NCBI RefSeq assembly: GCF_003217775.1
Contig: NZ_QJVJ01000010.1
Location: 186,001 to 250,000, forward strand
Source: Paenibacillus flagellatus
GTDB lineage: Bacteria; Bacillota; Bacilli; Paenibacillales; NBRC-103111
Length of the DNA: 64,000 bases
Direction of reading: 5' to 3'
Shown here: positions 18,801 through 26,268 of the stretch, one piece after another
Numbering within the stretch: position 1 is the stretch's first letter
Layout of the letters: the number at the start of each line of letters is the position of its first letter
Position numbers and translations under genes: made by a program
Notes under the pieces: model-generated
The model's input: the letters and a program-made list of their open reading frames with translations, nothing else
What the model was told of the DNA's origin: nothing
Database searches by the model: none

Positions 18801-21240
18801 GTACGACCCGAACCATCTGCTGCTCGGGGACCGGTGGCTGACGACGCCGACGAACAACGCGAAGCTGCGCGGCTTCCTGGCCGAAGCGGCGGGCAAGTAC
18901 ATGGACGTCATCAGCATTAACCATTACGCCAAAAACCTCGACAAAACGATGCTCCGCCACGTGAACGAAGCGTCCGGCGGCAAGCCGGTCATGCTGACGG
19001 AATGGGGCTTCGGCACGAAGGAGCAAGGGCTGACGGCGCCGATTCTCGTCGAGAACCAGACCGAGCGCGCGCTCCGGTACCGCAACTACGTCGAAGGCGC
19101 CGCCTCGCTCGGCTTCGTCGTCGGCTCGCATTGGTTCACCTACTTGGACCAGGCGGCGACGGGCCGGTGGTCGGAAGGGTTTAACGGCGAGAAATACAAC
19201 TTCGGCCTCGTCAACGTGGCGGACCGTCCGTACAAGACGTTTCTCGAAGGCGTCATGGCGACGAACCACGACATATACAGCGTCGCGCTCGGCGAACGGC
19301 CGCCGTTCTACCACGATTTCGGCGATGCGCCGAGAGAGCCGGGCAACCAGACGATCGACATCCCGCGCACCGCGTCTCCGATCCCGATCGACGGCGAGGT
19401 GAACGGGTTCCCGGCGACGGCGTCCCCCGCGACGCTGACGGTCGCGAACCGGGTGAGCGGCTCGGGCGGGGATGCGATGAAGGCCGATTACTACTTCGCC
19501 TGGGACGACGCGAAGCTGTACGTGACGGCGCAAGTGACCGATCCGACGCCGATGAAAAACCAGTACCGCAACCAGAACGTGTGGAAGGGCGACGGCGTCG
19601 AGCTGTTCGTCGGCCCGAACGATCTCGTGTCGCAGGGCGATCTGCTGTTCCTCGACAGCCAAATCATCCTGAGCGCGGGCTTGACCGACGGCCAGCCGTA
19701 CGCCCACTGGTTCAATTCGAGCCGGCAAAAGCCGCTCGACATGGCCGTGAAGCCGAAGGCCGACGGCACGGGCTACGTCCTCGAGGCGGCGATCCCGTGG
19801 GAGTCGCTCAACATCGATCCCGCGGCCGGCACGAAGTTCAAGTTCGACTTCGGCTTCGACGACAGCGAGGACGGGGCGAACCGGAAGCGGCAGTGGGTCT
19901 GGAACGGCACGAGCTCGAACGCGACGAACCGCGGCCATTGGGGCAAGGCGTCGCTGACCGAAGGCGTCCCGGCGGATACGGAGCCGCCGGTTATCGCGAT
20001 CGCCGGCGTCGAGGACGGCGGCAGCTACACGGGCGAAGCGGTCCCGACGGTCGCGTTCGACGACGCGGGCAGCGGCGTCCGGACGGCGTCGCTCGCGCTG
20101 GACGGCGAGCCGTGGACGTCCGGCGCGCCGGTGACGGCGAAGGGCGCGCACACGCTCGTCGCGACCGCCGAGGACGCCGCCGGCAACGTCGCGAAGAAGA
20201 CGGCGACGTTCGCCGTCTACGCGCCGACGACGCTCGCCGTGGCGGACGCGTCCGGCGCGTACAGCGACGACGTCGCGCTGCGCGCCGTGCTCGCGGAAGC
20301 GGATGGCACGCCCGTCGCGGGCGCCGCGGTGGCGTTCCGAGTCGACGGCGCGGACGTCGGCGCCGCCGTCACGGACGCGAGCGGCGCGGCGTCGGTCGCG
20401 TACCGCGTCGCCGTCGGCGCGGAGGCGCCGCACGCGGTTAGCGCCGCGTACGCGCAGGACGACGCCGCGTACCGCCGCGGCAGCGAGGGCGCCGCCGCGC
20501 TCGCCGTCGCGCCGGAGCAGGCCGCGCTCGCGTACGCGGGGCCGCTGGAGGCGGTCGCCGGCTCCGGCGGCGGCGTGACGCTGGCCGCGCGCGTCGAGCA
20601 GCAGCCGGACGGCGCGCCGGGCGCGCTCGGCGGCCTGCCCGTCGCGTTCGACGTGGCGGCGTGGCGCCCGGACGGGACGCTCGCGCCCGTCGCGACGGTG
20701 ACGCAGGCGGTGTACGCGGCGACCGACGCGAGCGGGACCGCGACCGCGACGGTCGCGCTGCCGGCGGGGCTGTACGCGGTGACGGCGCGGCTGCTGCCGA
20801 ACGCGTACTATGCGCCGGCCGAGGCGCGGGCCGACGTCGCGGTGTCCGATGCCGCGCCCGGCGCGGCCGGCGTGTACGGGAGCTTCCCGCTCGCCTCCGG
20901 CGAAGGGGACCGTTTCTTCGGCGGCGGCGCCCGCAACGTGCACATGGCGGGCATCGCGTCCGCCGTGCGGAACGGTCCCCCGGTCGGCGCGATGCGCATT
21001 CACGCCGAGCCGAAAGGGGCGGATCTGACGGTCCGCACGTTCGATTGGCTCGTTATCGCCGGCGCCGCCGCCTTCGTCCAAGGCCGGGCTTCCTATGAAG
21101 GCGAGACGTATACGGTCCGTTATATGGCCGAAGGCCGGAACGTGACGCTGATCGTCTGGAAAGGGAGCGACACGTCCGCGATTCCCGTGTTCCGGCAAAC
21201 GGGAGCGGGGCTCTCGGGCGTCGTCCGAATCAGCCGGTAA
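15829..21240 (+). CDS. giant modular secreted glycoside hydrolase (agarase-like TIM barrel, CBM9, Ig-like modules)
   Basis: This 1803-aa secreted enzyme has a signal peptide (1-about 27). The N-terminal half is duplicated: a beta-sandwich (about 47-190) plus a chitobiase-C-like module (195-270, YYTTDGTDPRTSPTRTAYT), then a DNRLRE/CBM96-like module (277-437), then a second sandwich (447-587) and chitobiase-like module (590-665). A clan-A TIM barrel (about 668-1170) has Glu902 (GYFLGNEYH) as likely acid/base and Glu1058 (LTEWGF) as likely nucleophile; it resembles GH50-type beta-agarases, though the family is not certain. A CBM9-like domain (1184-1390), Ig-like modules (about 1390-1690) and a C-terminal sandwich follow. 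AAGGAGG precedes the ATG. It presumably works outside the cell for the upstream importer. Confidence 0.8.
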   Translation: MTFRKPALLLCLGTMLLSTLLPGIGATARADGLESADGEAATSTAADVSTGNEVLVDDLNDWSKTFSHSPTLTFQTSAGGTSDPSRVQRSAAANESFVYKTDFAIRSFSVSAYFNPSGKPYEHMAFFVSADGAAYQPVTPQAIDLGGYPNAFAYELTTLPPDTHYLKIQFRGGLIVKSPAIGKVVLNGPASVVPSVPPGIVEAGTPLALTSATVSAAVYYTTDGTDPRTSPTRTAYTAPIPIDGAVAVKAYASLGDAEGATSHTGTFRYIAKRADDVLVPVSEDATVDSGSPDANFGAAAPLFVKALRNREAYFKFDLSALDDHIDRVTLHVYGFAQDPSLAAAKLRAYGTSAGWTESTLTYNTKPLPKPIPAGTELDEVVLPYEEPGWLEFDVSDYVKGQKWGGQNAVSLAIVNATDGGTYLNAKESGAAAAFLKVTKADAGVPVGLTDPLDNFSLVHERSNARIETADAPYFGGDTKRMTRNTTAPGVLIYKTPYELRSFAVSSYFLTGYAVDHHAFYASPDGTTYTEIAPSVFPSGKPVANWQPFVYESFALPAGTHYLKIEVKGADKAWTPQVSKVTLNKNVATVEATPPTGTIGDEPLAVTLSSATPDAQIYYKTASDTEFKLYTAPLSLSQFTALDAYAAKPGMEPSAVKTYTYYSTADLIVDKFGQVIAASFPEKVTSEQQLVDDVAADAAYYGGIQAPDWDEYGGLKNSSAAYGLAATGFYSVQKTADGRTVMATPDGNAFFSVGVNGIQPNDSYTKVTGREHVFEWLPAYNGEYKSAFLNSKDYFSFYLANRIKKYGAPYNSRSFYEDSLNRLRKWGFNSAGGWSPTPSAVEFGVPYVPFLPLNDMEWAKVPGLKIFDIFAEGAEQKLDEAFSRVLPPNKDNKKIIGYFLGNEYHYHEFIAKVPKLKASEAAVKRALVDMLEEKYGTVAAFNAAWNASFASFADMDDSPLFIDTQQAQTDIESFLKQYLDTFYGTIARVFRKYDPNHLLLGDRWLTTPTNNAKLRGFLAEAAGKYMDVISINHYAKNLDKTMLRHVNEASGGKPVMLTEWGFGTKEQGLTAPILVENQTERALRYRNYVEGAASLGFVVGSHWFTYLDQAATGRWSEGFNGEKYNFGLVNVADRPYKTFLEGVMATNHDIYSVALGERPPFYHDFGDAPREPGNQTIDIPRTASPIPIDGEVNGFPATASPATLTVANRVSGSGGDAMKADYYFAWDDAKLYVTAQVTDPTPMKNQYRNQNVWKGDGVELFVGPNDLVSQGDLLFLDSQIILSAGLTDGQPYAHWFNSSRQKPLDMAVKPKADGTGYVLEAAIPWESLNIDPAAGTKFKFDFGFDDSEDGANRKRQWVWNGTSSNATNRGHWGKASLTEGVPADTEPPVIAIAGVEDGGSYTGEAVPTVAFDDAGSGVRTASLALDGEPWTSGAPVTAKGAHTLVATAEDAAGNVAKKTATFAVYAPTTLAVADASGAYSDDVALRAVLAEADGTPVAGAAVAFRVDGADVGAAVTDASGAASVAYRVAVGAEAPHAVSAAYAQDDAAYRRGSEGAAALAVAPEQAALAYAGPLEAVAGSGGGVTLAARVEQQPDGAPGALGGLPVAFDVAAWRPDGTLAPVATVTQAVYAATDASGTATATVALPAGLYAVTARLLPNAYYAPAEARADVAVSDAAPGAAGVYGSFPLASGEGDRFFGGGARNVHMAGIASAVRNGPPVGAMRIHAEPKGADLTVRTFDWLVIAGAAAFVQGRASYEGETYTVRYMAEGRNVTLIVWKGSDTSAIPVFRQTGAGLSGVVRISR

Positions 21241-21247
21241 ACCCGAT

Positions 21248-21269
21248 GCGGCGGCCAGCCGGCCGCCGC
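21248..21269 (+). repeat. perfect intergenic hairpin between the two enzyme genes
   Basis: GCGGCGGCC (21248-21256), loop AGCC and GGCCGCCGC (21261-21269) form a 9-bp perfect stem, all G-C. It starts 8 bases after a stop codon and 7 bases before an RBS. It lacks a T run and so is more likely to tune stability or expression ratio within one transcript than to end it. Confidence 0.7.
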
Positions 21270-21293
21270 CAAGACAAAGGAGAGAGACGCAAC

Positions 21294-22994
21294 ATGAACG
21301 CAATTCGACCGATTCCGCACGAACGGCTGCTGCTCGAGCGGGTCCGCCGATGGGAAGACGAGTACAACCCGGAGCTCGGGCTGCTGCGCGTGCCGTTTCA
21401 CAGTCCGGGCTATCATACGACGCTGCGCGGCGTGCCGTTCGTCCACGCGACGTACCCGAACCTGATCTACGCCGTCGCGCTGCTCGATACGGGGCTGGCC
21501 GAATACGAGCGGCGGGCGTTCGGCGTGATCGAGAACGTCGTCTCGCTGCAGGATACCGACCCGGGGCGCGACACGTACGGCATATGGCCGTGGTTTTACG
21601 AGGAGCCGCTCGAGCGGATGTCGCCGCCCGACTGGAACTGGGCCGACTTTTGCGGCAAGCTGCTCGTGCAGGCCGTCTCCCGGCACGGAAACCGGATACC
21701 CGCGGAGCTGGCGGAGACGGTCAAGCGGTCGATCTTCCGGGCGTGCGACGCCATCATCAAGCGGAACGTCGGTCCGTCGTATACGAACATCGCCATCATG
21801 GGCTCGTACGTCACGCTGCTCGCCGGAGAGCTGTACGGACGCGGCGATTATGCCGAGTACGGCTTGGCCCGTCTGGAGCGGTTCGCCGACTTTACCCGCC
21901 GGCTGAACGCATTCCAGGAATACAACAGCCCGACGTACGCGGTCGTGGCGATCGTCGAGCTGTCGAAGATCGCGTCCGGTACGAGGAGCGAACGGGCGCG
22001 GGAGCTGGCCGGCGAGCTGCTCGACTTGACGTGGCGCATGGTCGCCGAGCATTTCCACCCGGCGACGGGCCAATGGTCCGGGCCGCACAGCCGGTGCTAC
22101 CAAACGCTGCTCGGCGACGAAGTCAAGTCGTTTTTGCAGGTCGGAACGGACGGGGCCGTCGCACTGCTGCCGGACGACCGTCTGATCTATTCCGCCGAAT
22201 GGTACAAGGCGGGCATTCGCTGCCCGGACGACTATATCGGCTACTTCCTCCGGCCGGACACGCGGACGGTGCGGCAGCTGTACGTCGACGACGAGAAGAA
22301 GGGCGTACGGAAATGGGCGACGACGCACGTGACGCCGTCCTACTCGCTCGGCACGTTCAGCCGCGAAATTACGTGGAACCAATGCCGCGACCTGCTCGCC
22401 TACATCGACAACGGCGGGGAGCCCGTTTACGTGCATCTTCGCTGCTTGAGCGACGGCTACGACTTTTCGTCCGGGCTGTTCGAGAGCGTCCAGCACGAAG
22501 GCGATGCGCTGTTCGGCGTCGGCTTCTTCACGAACGGCGGCCATACGCATCCGGTGCTGGACAAAACCGGGGGAACGCTCGAGACGGGCGATTTCCGCCT
22601 CCGGTTCGAGGTCGGCGGTCGGCTCGACGGCGTCGGCTGCACGGTCGACGGCGACACCGTCTCGATCCGGATAGGACCGCGGACGATCCGCATCCGCTCG
22701 CTGTATGCGGCGTTCGTCGAGGAGGGACAGCCGTCCCCGGCGCTGCGCTGGGAGACGGTCCGTTCCGGCGACGGCACGATCGGTCTCGACTTGACGATGT
22801 ACGCCGGGCCGCGGCGGACGATCGATCTGCGCCGCGTGACGAAAGCGGGCTTCGTGTTCGCGCTGTCGATGGACGGCGCTCCGCCGGCCGACGCCGCCGT
22901 CCGCGAAACGGCCGACGGCCGCGCCGAAGCCCGCTGCACGCTAGGCGGAAGCGTGGCGGCCTTGTCCGTCGCGCTGCGCCCCGACGACGTGTAG
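21294..22994 (+). CDS. cytoplasmic heparinase/lyase-like protein of unassigned family
   Basis: This 566-aa protein without signal peptide is the last gene of the polysaccharide locus. The N-terminal half (about 1-330) is helix-rich with Trp/Tyr/His-containing segments (GIWPWFYEEP, EYNSPTYAVVA, WSGPHSRCYQTLL). The C-terminal half (about 360-566) is beta-rich. A helical toroid plus beta-sandwich layout is common in polysaccharide lyases and some glycosidases, but I cannot name the family and see no proven catalytic residues. By position it would process imported oligosaccharides. Start ATG 21294 has AAAGGAG at 21276-21282; an earlier ATG at 21246 lies in the hairpin. Confidence 0.55.
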   Translation: MNAIRPIPHERLLLERVRRWEDEYNPELGLLRVPFHSPGYHTTLRGVPFVHATYPNLIYAVALLDTGLAEYERRAFGVIENVVSLQDTDPGRDTYGIWPWFYEEPLERMSPPDWNWADFCGKLLVQAVSRHGNRIPAELAETVKRSIFRACDAIIKRNVGPSYTNIAIMGSYVTLLAGELYGRGDYAEYGLARLERFADFTRRLNAFQEYNSPTYAVVAIVELSKIASGTRSERARELAGELLDLTWRMVAEHFHPATGQWSGPHSRCYQTLLGDEVKSFLQVGTDGAVALLPDDRLIYSAEWYKAGIRCPDDYIGYFLRPDTRTVRQLYVDDEKKGVRKWATTHVTPSYSLGTFSREITWNQCRDLLAYIDNGGEPVYVHLRCLSDGYDFSSGLFESVQHEGDALFGVGFFTNGGHTHPVLDKTGGTLETGDFRLRFEVGGRLDGVGCTVDGDTVSIRIGPRTIRIRSLYAAFVEEGQPSPALRWETVRSGDGTIGLDLTMYAGPRRTIDLRRVTKAGFVFALSMDGAPPADAAVRETADGRAEARCTLGGSVAALSVALRPDDV

Positions 22995-23033
22995 CCGTCC
23001 GTGGCGGTGGCGCCTTGCCCCCACACGCAACGC

Positions 23034-23064
23034 AAGCCGGTCCCCGATGGGATCGGCTTGTTCC
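23034..23064 (+). terminator. possible terminator at the end of the polysaccharide locus
   Basis: AAGCCGGTCCC (23034-23044) pairs with GGGATCGGCTT (23049-23059) with one wobble and a CGAT loop. Only a short pyrimidine tract follows. Confidence 0.55.
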
Positions 23065-23141
23065 AGCTTTTCCTTCGCCGCGTTGCCCCCTTATCCCGCC
23101 GCTCCGGTACGAACTTACATGATAAGAGGTGACGAAACGCG

Positions 23142-24038
23142 ATGGAAACGAAACAGTGCATCTTTTGCGGCAAGATCGTACCGGTTCAGGCGAAGGGCGA
23201 GACGTACCGCTTCGTCGGCTGCCTCTGCGCGCCCGAAAGCTCCTACAAGCTGCGCGCGGACAGCTGCGACGCTTACGCCGCGCTGCCGGTCCAGACGAAG
23301 CAGCTCCTGTTCCCGATCCTGTCCGGCTACATCCGGGAATTGACCGATTGCGACGAGCCGGTTTGCCTGTCCATTGACGATGCGGAGACGATCCGCAACT
23401 CGCCGCGCGTACCGGTAACGGTCGAAGCGAAGGCGGACAAGCTGCTCCGCTTTTTTTACCGGCGCTCGGGCGGGCCGAACGAAACGATCGTCCTGCGTCA
23501 GCTGGGCGACCATTTCAATTTGACCTATTCCCCTAACCTGCAGGAGCTCGTCCATATTATCGAGAAGCTGCGGGACGAACGGCTGATCGAGCGTACCGGC
23601 TCGGCGTTCCGGCTGACGGAGAGCGGGTGGCGCGAAGCGGCCGCCAAGGCGGAAGGGAGACGGCTGAAGCGGTGCGCCGTCGTCGTCCGTCATCGCGACG
23701 GGATGCGGGGAGAATGGGCGGAGACGGTCTTTCCCCGGCTCGAGCAGTGCGGCTTTCTTCCGAGCTACGTCGAATACACCCCGACCGGCAAGCTGGGCGA
23801 CGACGCCCTGCAATCGATCGCCGACAGCAAGCTGCTCATCGCCGACTTGTCCGGCGCGAGCCCTGACGCGTATTTGGCGGCGGGCTATGCGCTCGGCCTG
23901 GACGTGCCGGTCGTGTGCACGGTGCAGCGCGGCGATGCCGATCGGCTGCCCGTGCAGTCCGGCCATCTGCGGCCGATCGTATGGGAGCAAGCGGCAGGGC
24001 TCGCGGATATGCTCCAGCATCGACTGACGGCTCCTTGA
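23142..24038 (+). CDS. unknown three-part protein: Cys motif, winged helix, nucleoside-deoxyribosyltransferase-like domain
   Basis: The 298-aa protein has no family name that I recognise with certainty. The N-terminus has CIFCGK and a second Cys pair (GCLCAP) that could bind zinc. A middle region (about 85-165) looks like a winged helix (IVLRQLGDHFNLTYS, ELVHIIEKLRDERLIERTG). The C-terminal about 120 residues carry SIADSKLLIADLSGASPDAYLAAGYALGLDVPV in segments, the Rossmann-like signature of nucleoside 2-deoxyribosyltransferase-like and TIR-related domains (D-L-S/T-G-x-x-P-x-x-Y-x-E/A-x-G-Y-A). Nucleotide sensing or base-exchange coupled to regulation is an inference. It is monocistronic, with AGAGGTG before the ATG. 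Confidence 0.6.
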   Translation: METKQCIFCGKIVPVQAKGETYRFVGCLCAPESSYKLRADSCDAYAALPVQTKQLLFPILSGYIRELTDCDEPVCLSIDDAETIRNSPRVPVTVEAKADKLLRFFYRRSGGPNETIVLRQLGDHFNLTYSPNLQELVHIIEKLRDERLIERTGSAFRLTESGWREAAAKAEGRRLKRCAVVVRHRDGMRGEWAETVFPRLEQCGFLPSYVEYTPTGKLGDDALQSIADSKLLIADLSGASPDAYLAAGYALGLDVPVVCTVQRGDADRLPVQSGHLRPIVWEQAAGLADMLQHRLTAP

Positions 24039-24104
24039 CGAAAACGGCGGGTTCGGGACGCGGAAGGAATTCCGCCGTTCCGGCCTGCCGTTCTTGATTT
24101 TGGA

Positions 24105-24419
24105 CTAGGATACGATCTTCAGTCCGATCGCCGACGCGGCGATAAGACCGATGCAGAAGACGCGCCTCCACTCCTTCGGCTCGCCGAAGGCGAACATCCC
24201 GAGCAGGGTGCCGCCTGCCGTGCCGATGCCGGTCCATACCGCGTAGGACGTTCCCATCGAGATCCGGCCCATCGCCAGCGTGAGCAGCGAAAAGCTCGAC
24301 AGGAAAGCGACGGCGAGCAGGGCGTACGACTTCGGGTCGCGGAACGTCGTCACCCGTTTGATGGCGAGCACGCCGAGCACCTCGAACAAGCCCGCCGCCA
24401 CGAGAGCGATCCAAGCCAT
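24105..24419 (-). CDS. ykkD: SMR-family exporter subunit, YkkD-like
   Basis: This 104-aa four-helix small multidrug resistance protein has the membrane Glu13 in the first helix (AGLFEVLGV) that binds cation and proton. MGTSYAVWTGIGTAGGTLLG is highly typical of YkkD. Its start codon overlaps the stop of the upstream partner in a TAATG arrangement, so the two are co-translated and should form the heteromeric YkkCD-type pump. YkkCD-type pairs export guanidinium or cationic drugs. It ends the operon. Confidence 0.85.
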   Translation of the reverse strand: MAWIALVAAGLFEVLGVLAIKRVTTFRDPKSYALLAVAFLSSFSLLTLAMGRISMGTSYAVWTGIGTAGGTLLGMFAFGEPKEWRRVFCIGLIAASAIGLKIVS

Positions 24420-24760
24420 TACGCCTCGCCCCCCTTCGCGTCCCCGTCCGCCGTAACGAGCTTCAACCCGATCACGCCCGCCGCCAGCGTCGAGATGAAC
24501 AGCAGCTTGAGCGGATGAACCGGCTCGCCGTATACGACGATTTCCGTAACGACCGTAGCGGCCGTCCCCAATCCCGCAAACACGGCGTACACCGTTCCGA
24601 CCGGCAGCTTGGCGGCCGCATCGATCAATACTTTAAAGCTGGCCAATATCAAAGCAACCGTGCCGAGCCATTCCCACCATGCGGACGCATGCTTCAGTCC
24701 GGATACCCAGACGGCCTCGAAAACGCCCCCGATCAGGAGCAGCCACCATTCCTTCTTCAT
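24419..24760 (-). CDS. ykkC: SMR-family exporter subunit, YkkC-like
   Basis: The 113-aa protein has four TM helices and Glu15 in GGVFEAVWVSGLKHAS. LPVGTVYAVFAGLGTAATVVTEIV and the C-terminal GLKLVTADGDAKGGEA closely follow the YkkC pattern. The ATG at 24760 has an AAGGTGG site upstream; the frame extends to 24784 but without support. The first gene of a two-gene operon, it is divergent from a LysR regulator. In Bacillus ykkCD is controlled by a guanidine-I riboswitch; I see no such RNA in the 162 bases upstream. Confidence 0.85.
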   Translation of the reverse strand: MKKEWWLLLIGGVFEAVWVSGLKHASAWWEWLGTVALILASFKVLIDAAAKLPVGTVYAVFAGLGTAATVVTEIVVYGEPVHPLKLLFISTLAAGVIGLKLVTADGDAKGGEA

Positions 24761-24810
24761 GCCGATGCCACCTTCTTCCCCCACTTGTGAGATACGGGCG
24801 CAAAGCGTCC

Positions 24811-24897
24811 ATCGATCCTAATATACGGCAATCGATCCATATCGTATAATGATAGATATTGATAGGGATATCACGAAAATCGATAGGCTTGATCGAT
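24811..24897. promoter_or_regulatory. divergent control region with LysR-type boxes
   Basis: ATCGAT-N7-ATCGAT (24879-24897) is a palindrome with the T-N11-A form of LysR boxes, 26 bases before the LysR start codon. ATCGATCC is repeated at 24811-24818 and 24831-24838. A TATAAT at 24845-24850 may serve the regulator. The regulator probably controls both its own gene and ykkCD from here. Confidence 0.55.
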
Positions 24898-24922
24898 TCG
24901 CGGCACTACAGGAGGGGTATCG

Positions 24923-25777
24923 ATGGAATTGACCGATTTGAAGGTATTCGCCGCGGTGGCGGAGGAAGGCAGCATCTCGCGCGCCGCGGAGCGGCTCGAA
25001 TACGTGCAGTCGAACGTGACGGCCCGCATCCGCAAGCTGGAAAGCGAGCTGGGCGTTCCGCTGTTTCGCCGGCATCCGAAAGGAGTCGAGCTGACCGAGA
25101 AAGGAAAAGCGTTCCGCGAGTATGCGGTGCTTATCGTGAAGCTGTCGGAGGAGGCCGCGAACGCGGTCAAGGAGACGGATGTCCCGAGCGGCCCGCTCGC
25201 CGTCGGCGTCGTCGAAACGGTTACATGCGGCAATTTCATGAACGCGTTGGCCGAGTTTCAAACCCGGTATCCCGACGTTTCGCTTTCGCTCGTGACCGGC
25301 ACTTCGTCGGAGCTGTTGGCGCAAGTGCTGGACCGCCGGCTGGACGGCGCCTTCGTAACGGGGGACGTCGACTCGCCGAAAATCGTTCGCGAATACATGG
25401 AGCGGGATGAAATCGTCCTCTTGTCCGGCGGCGACCCGACGGAACCCCCGGATTTGGCGAACGTCCGTTGGGCCGTTTCGCCGGTCGGCTGTCCGTTCCG
25501 TGGCGTACTGGAGCGATGGCTTCGGGAGGAGGGCGTTCCGTTCCGGAACAAAATCGAGATCGGGTCGCTGGAGACGCTTCTGAACAGCGTCAAGGCCGGG
25601 CTTGCCTGCACGGTGCAGCCGAAGTCGGTGCTGACCGGCGCTTACGACGGGCTTATCGCGTATCCGCTGCCCGAGAAGTTCCGGTATGCGGAAACGAGTC
25701 TGATTCGCCGAGACGACCCGCTGCCGAACCGGGCGTTCGCCGCGTTTGCGGTCATGGTCCGGTCGCGCGGGCTGTAG
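24923..25777 (+). CDS. LysR-family transcriptional regulator
   Basis: The 284-aa regulator has an N-terminal winged helix-turn-helix (about 1-60; VAEEGSISRAAERLEYVQSNVTARIRKLESELGVPLFRR). A LysR substrate-binding domain (about 88-284) has the CGNFMNALAEFQTRYPDVSLSL region. AGGAGGGG precedes the ATG. Divergent from the ykkCD-like operon, with palindromic ATCGAT boxes between, it is the best candidate for control of that exporter. The inducer is unknown. Confidence 0.92.
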   Translation: MELTDLKVFAAVAEEGSISRAAERLEYVQSNVTARIRKLESELGVPLFRRHPKGVELTEKGKAFREYAVLIVKLSEEAANAVKETDVPSGPLAVGVVETVTCGNFMNALAEFQTRYPDVSLSLVTGTSSELLAQVLDRRLDGAFVTGDVDSPKIVREYMERDEIVLLSGGDPTEPPDLANVRWAVSPVGCPFRGVLERWLREEGVPFRNKIEIGSLETLLNSVKAGLACTVQPKSVLTGAYDGLIAYPLPEKFRYAETSLIRRDDPLPNRAFAAFAVMVRSRGL

Positions 25778-25951
25778 TCCTGAAAGGTTCTGGAATGGGG
25801 GGCGGCCGGCGTCAGCTGCGCCGTCCCTCGCCGGGGAGAACGAAGGATAGGAGGCAGCGCGCGCATTTCGCTTCGTTGTTCCCGATGCTTCCGCGTCCTC
25901 GTCCAATCGCACGCCCCGCTTCGTCCGCCGCCCATTTTAACGCCGCCACCG

Positions 25952-25980
25952 CACCAAGAAACCGCCCCGCTCATATCATA
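25952..25980 (+). promoter_or_regulatory. candidate sigma-K promoter of gerE
   Basis: CATATCATA (25972-25980) fits the sigma-K -10 pattern CATANNNTA exactly. CACC (25952-25955) fits the -35 pattern mACm, with 16 bases between. gerE is sigma-K-dependent in Bacillus, so the match is biologically expected. The leader to the TTG start is about 55 bases. Confidence 0.55.
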
Positions 25981-26043
25981 ACTTTGACTGTATCCCTACA
26001 CCTTGTAACATATACAAAACCCAAGCAAGGAGGGGTGGCGATA

Positions 26044-26268
26044 TTGAAGGGCAACGACCACAAAAACAAATTTCTTCTGACCAATCGTGAGCGCGAAGTT
26101 TTTGAACTGCTCGTCCAAGACAAAACGACAAAAGACATCGCTGGTCAGCTGTTCATCAGCGAAAAGACCGTGCGAAACCATATCTCTAACGTGATGCAGA
26201 AGCTGAACGTGAAAGGTCGATCGCAGGCGGTTGTCGAGCTGATCAAGCTTGGGGAGTTGAAAATCTGA
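26044..26268 (+). CDS. gerE: spore coat transcription factor GerE
   Basis: GerE is the LuxR-type regulator that acts last in the mother-cell cascade and tunes sigma-K coat genes. The 74-aa length equals that of Bacillus subtilis GerE. LLTNREREVFELLVQDKTTK, LFISEKTVRNHISNVMQKL and VKGRSQAVVELIKLGEL are almost identical to the family. The TTG at 26044 is chosen: AAGGAGG (26027-26033) is 10 bases upstream, while the in-frame GTG at 26035 lies one base after it. It is monocistronic. Confidence 0.95.
   Translation: MKGNDHKNKFLLTNREREVFELLVQDKTTKDIAGQLFISEKTVRNHISNVMQKLNVKGRSQAVVELIKLGELKI

Noticed and set aside
18523-21303. 926-codon minus-strand frame across the giant hydrolase
   Set aside because: Arg-rich antisense shadow of a gene with clear domains; no RBS or family match.
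24761-24922. Guanidine-I (ykkC) riboswitch upstream of the SMR pair
   Set aside because: The conserved bases of that RNA are not visible and the space is taken by LysR-type palindromes; a covariance search would settle it.
26035-26268. GTG start for gerE
   Set aside because: It lies one base after the AAGGAGG site; TTG at 26044 gives normal spacing and the standard 74-aa length.
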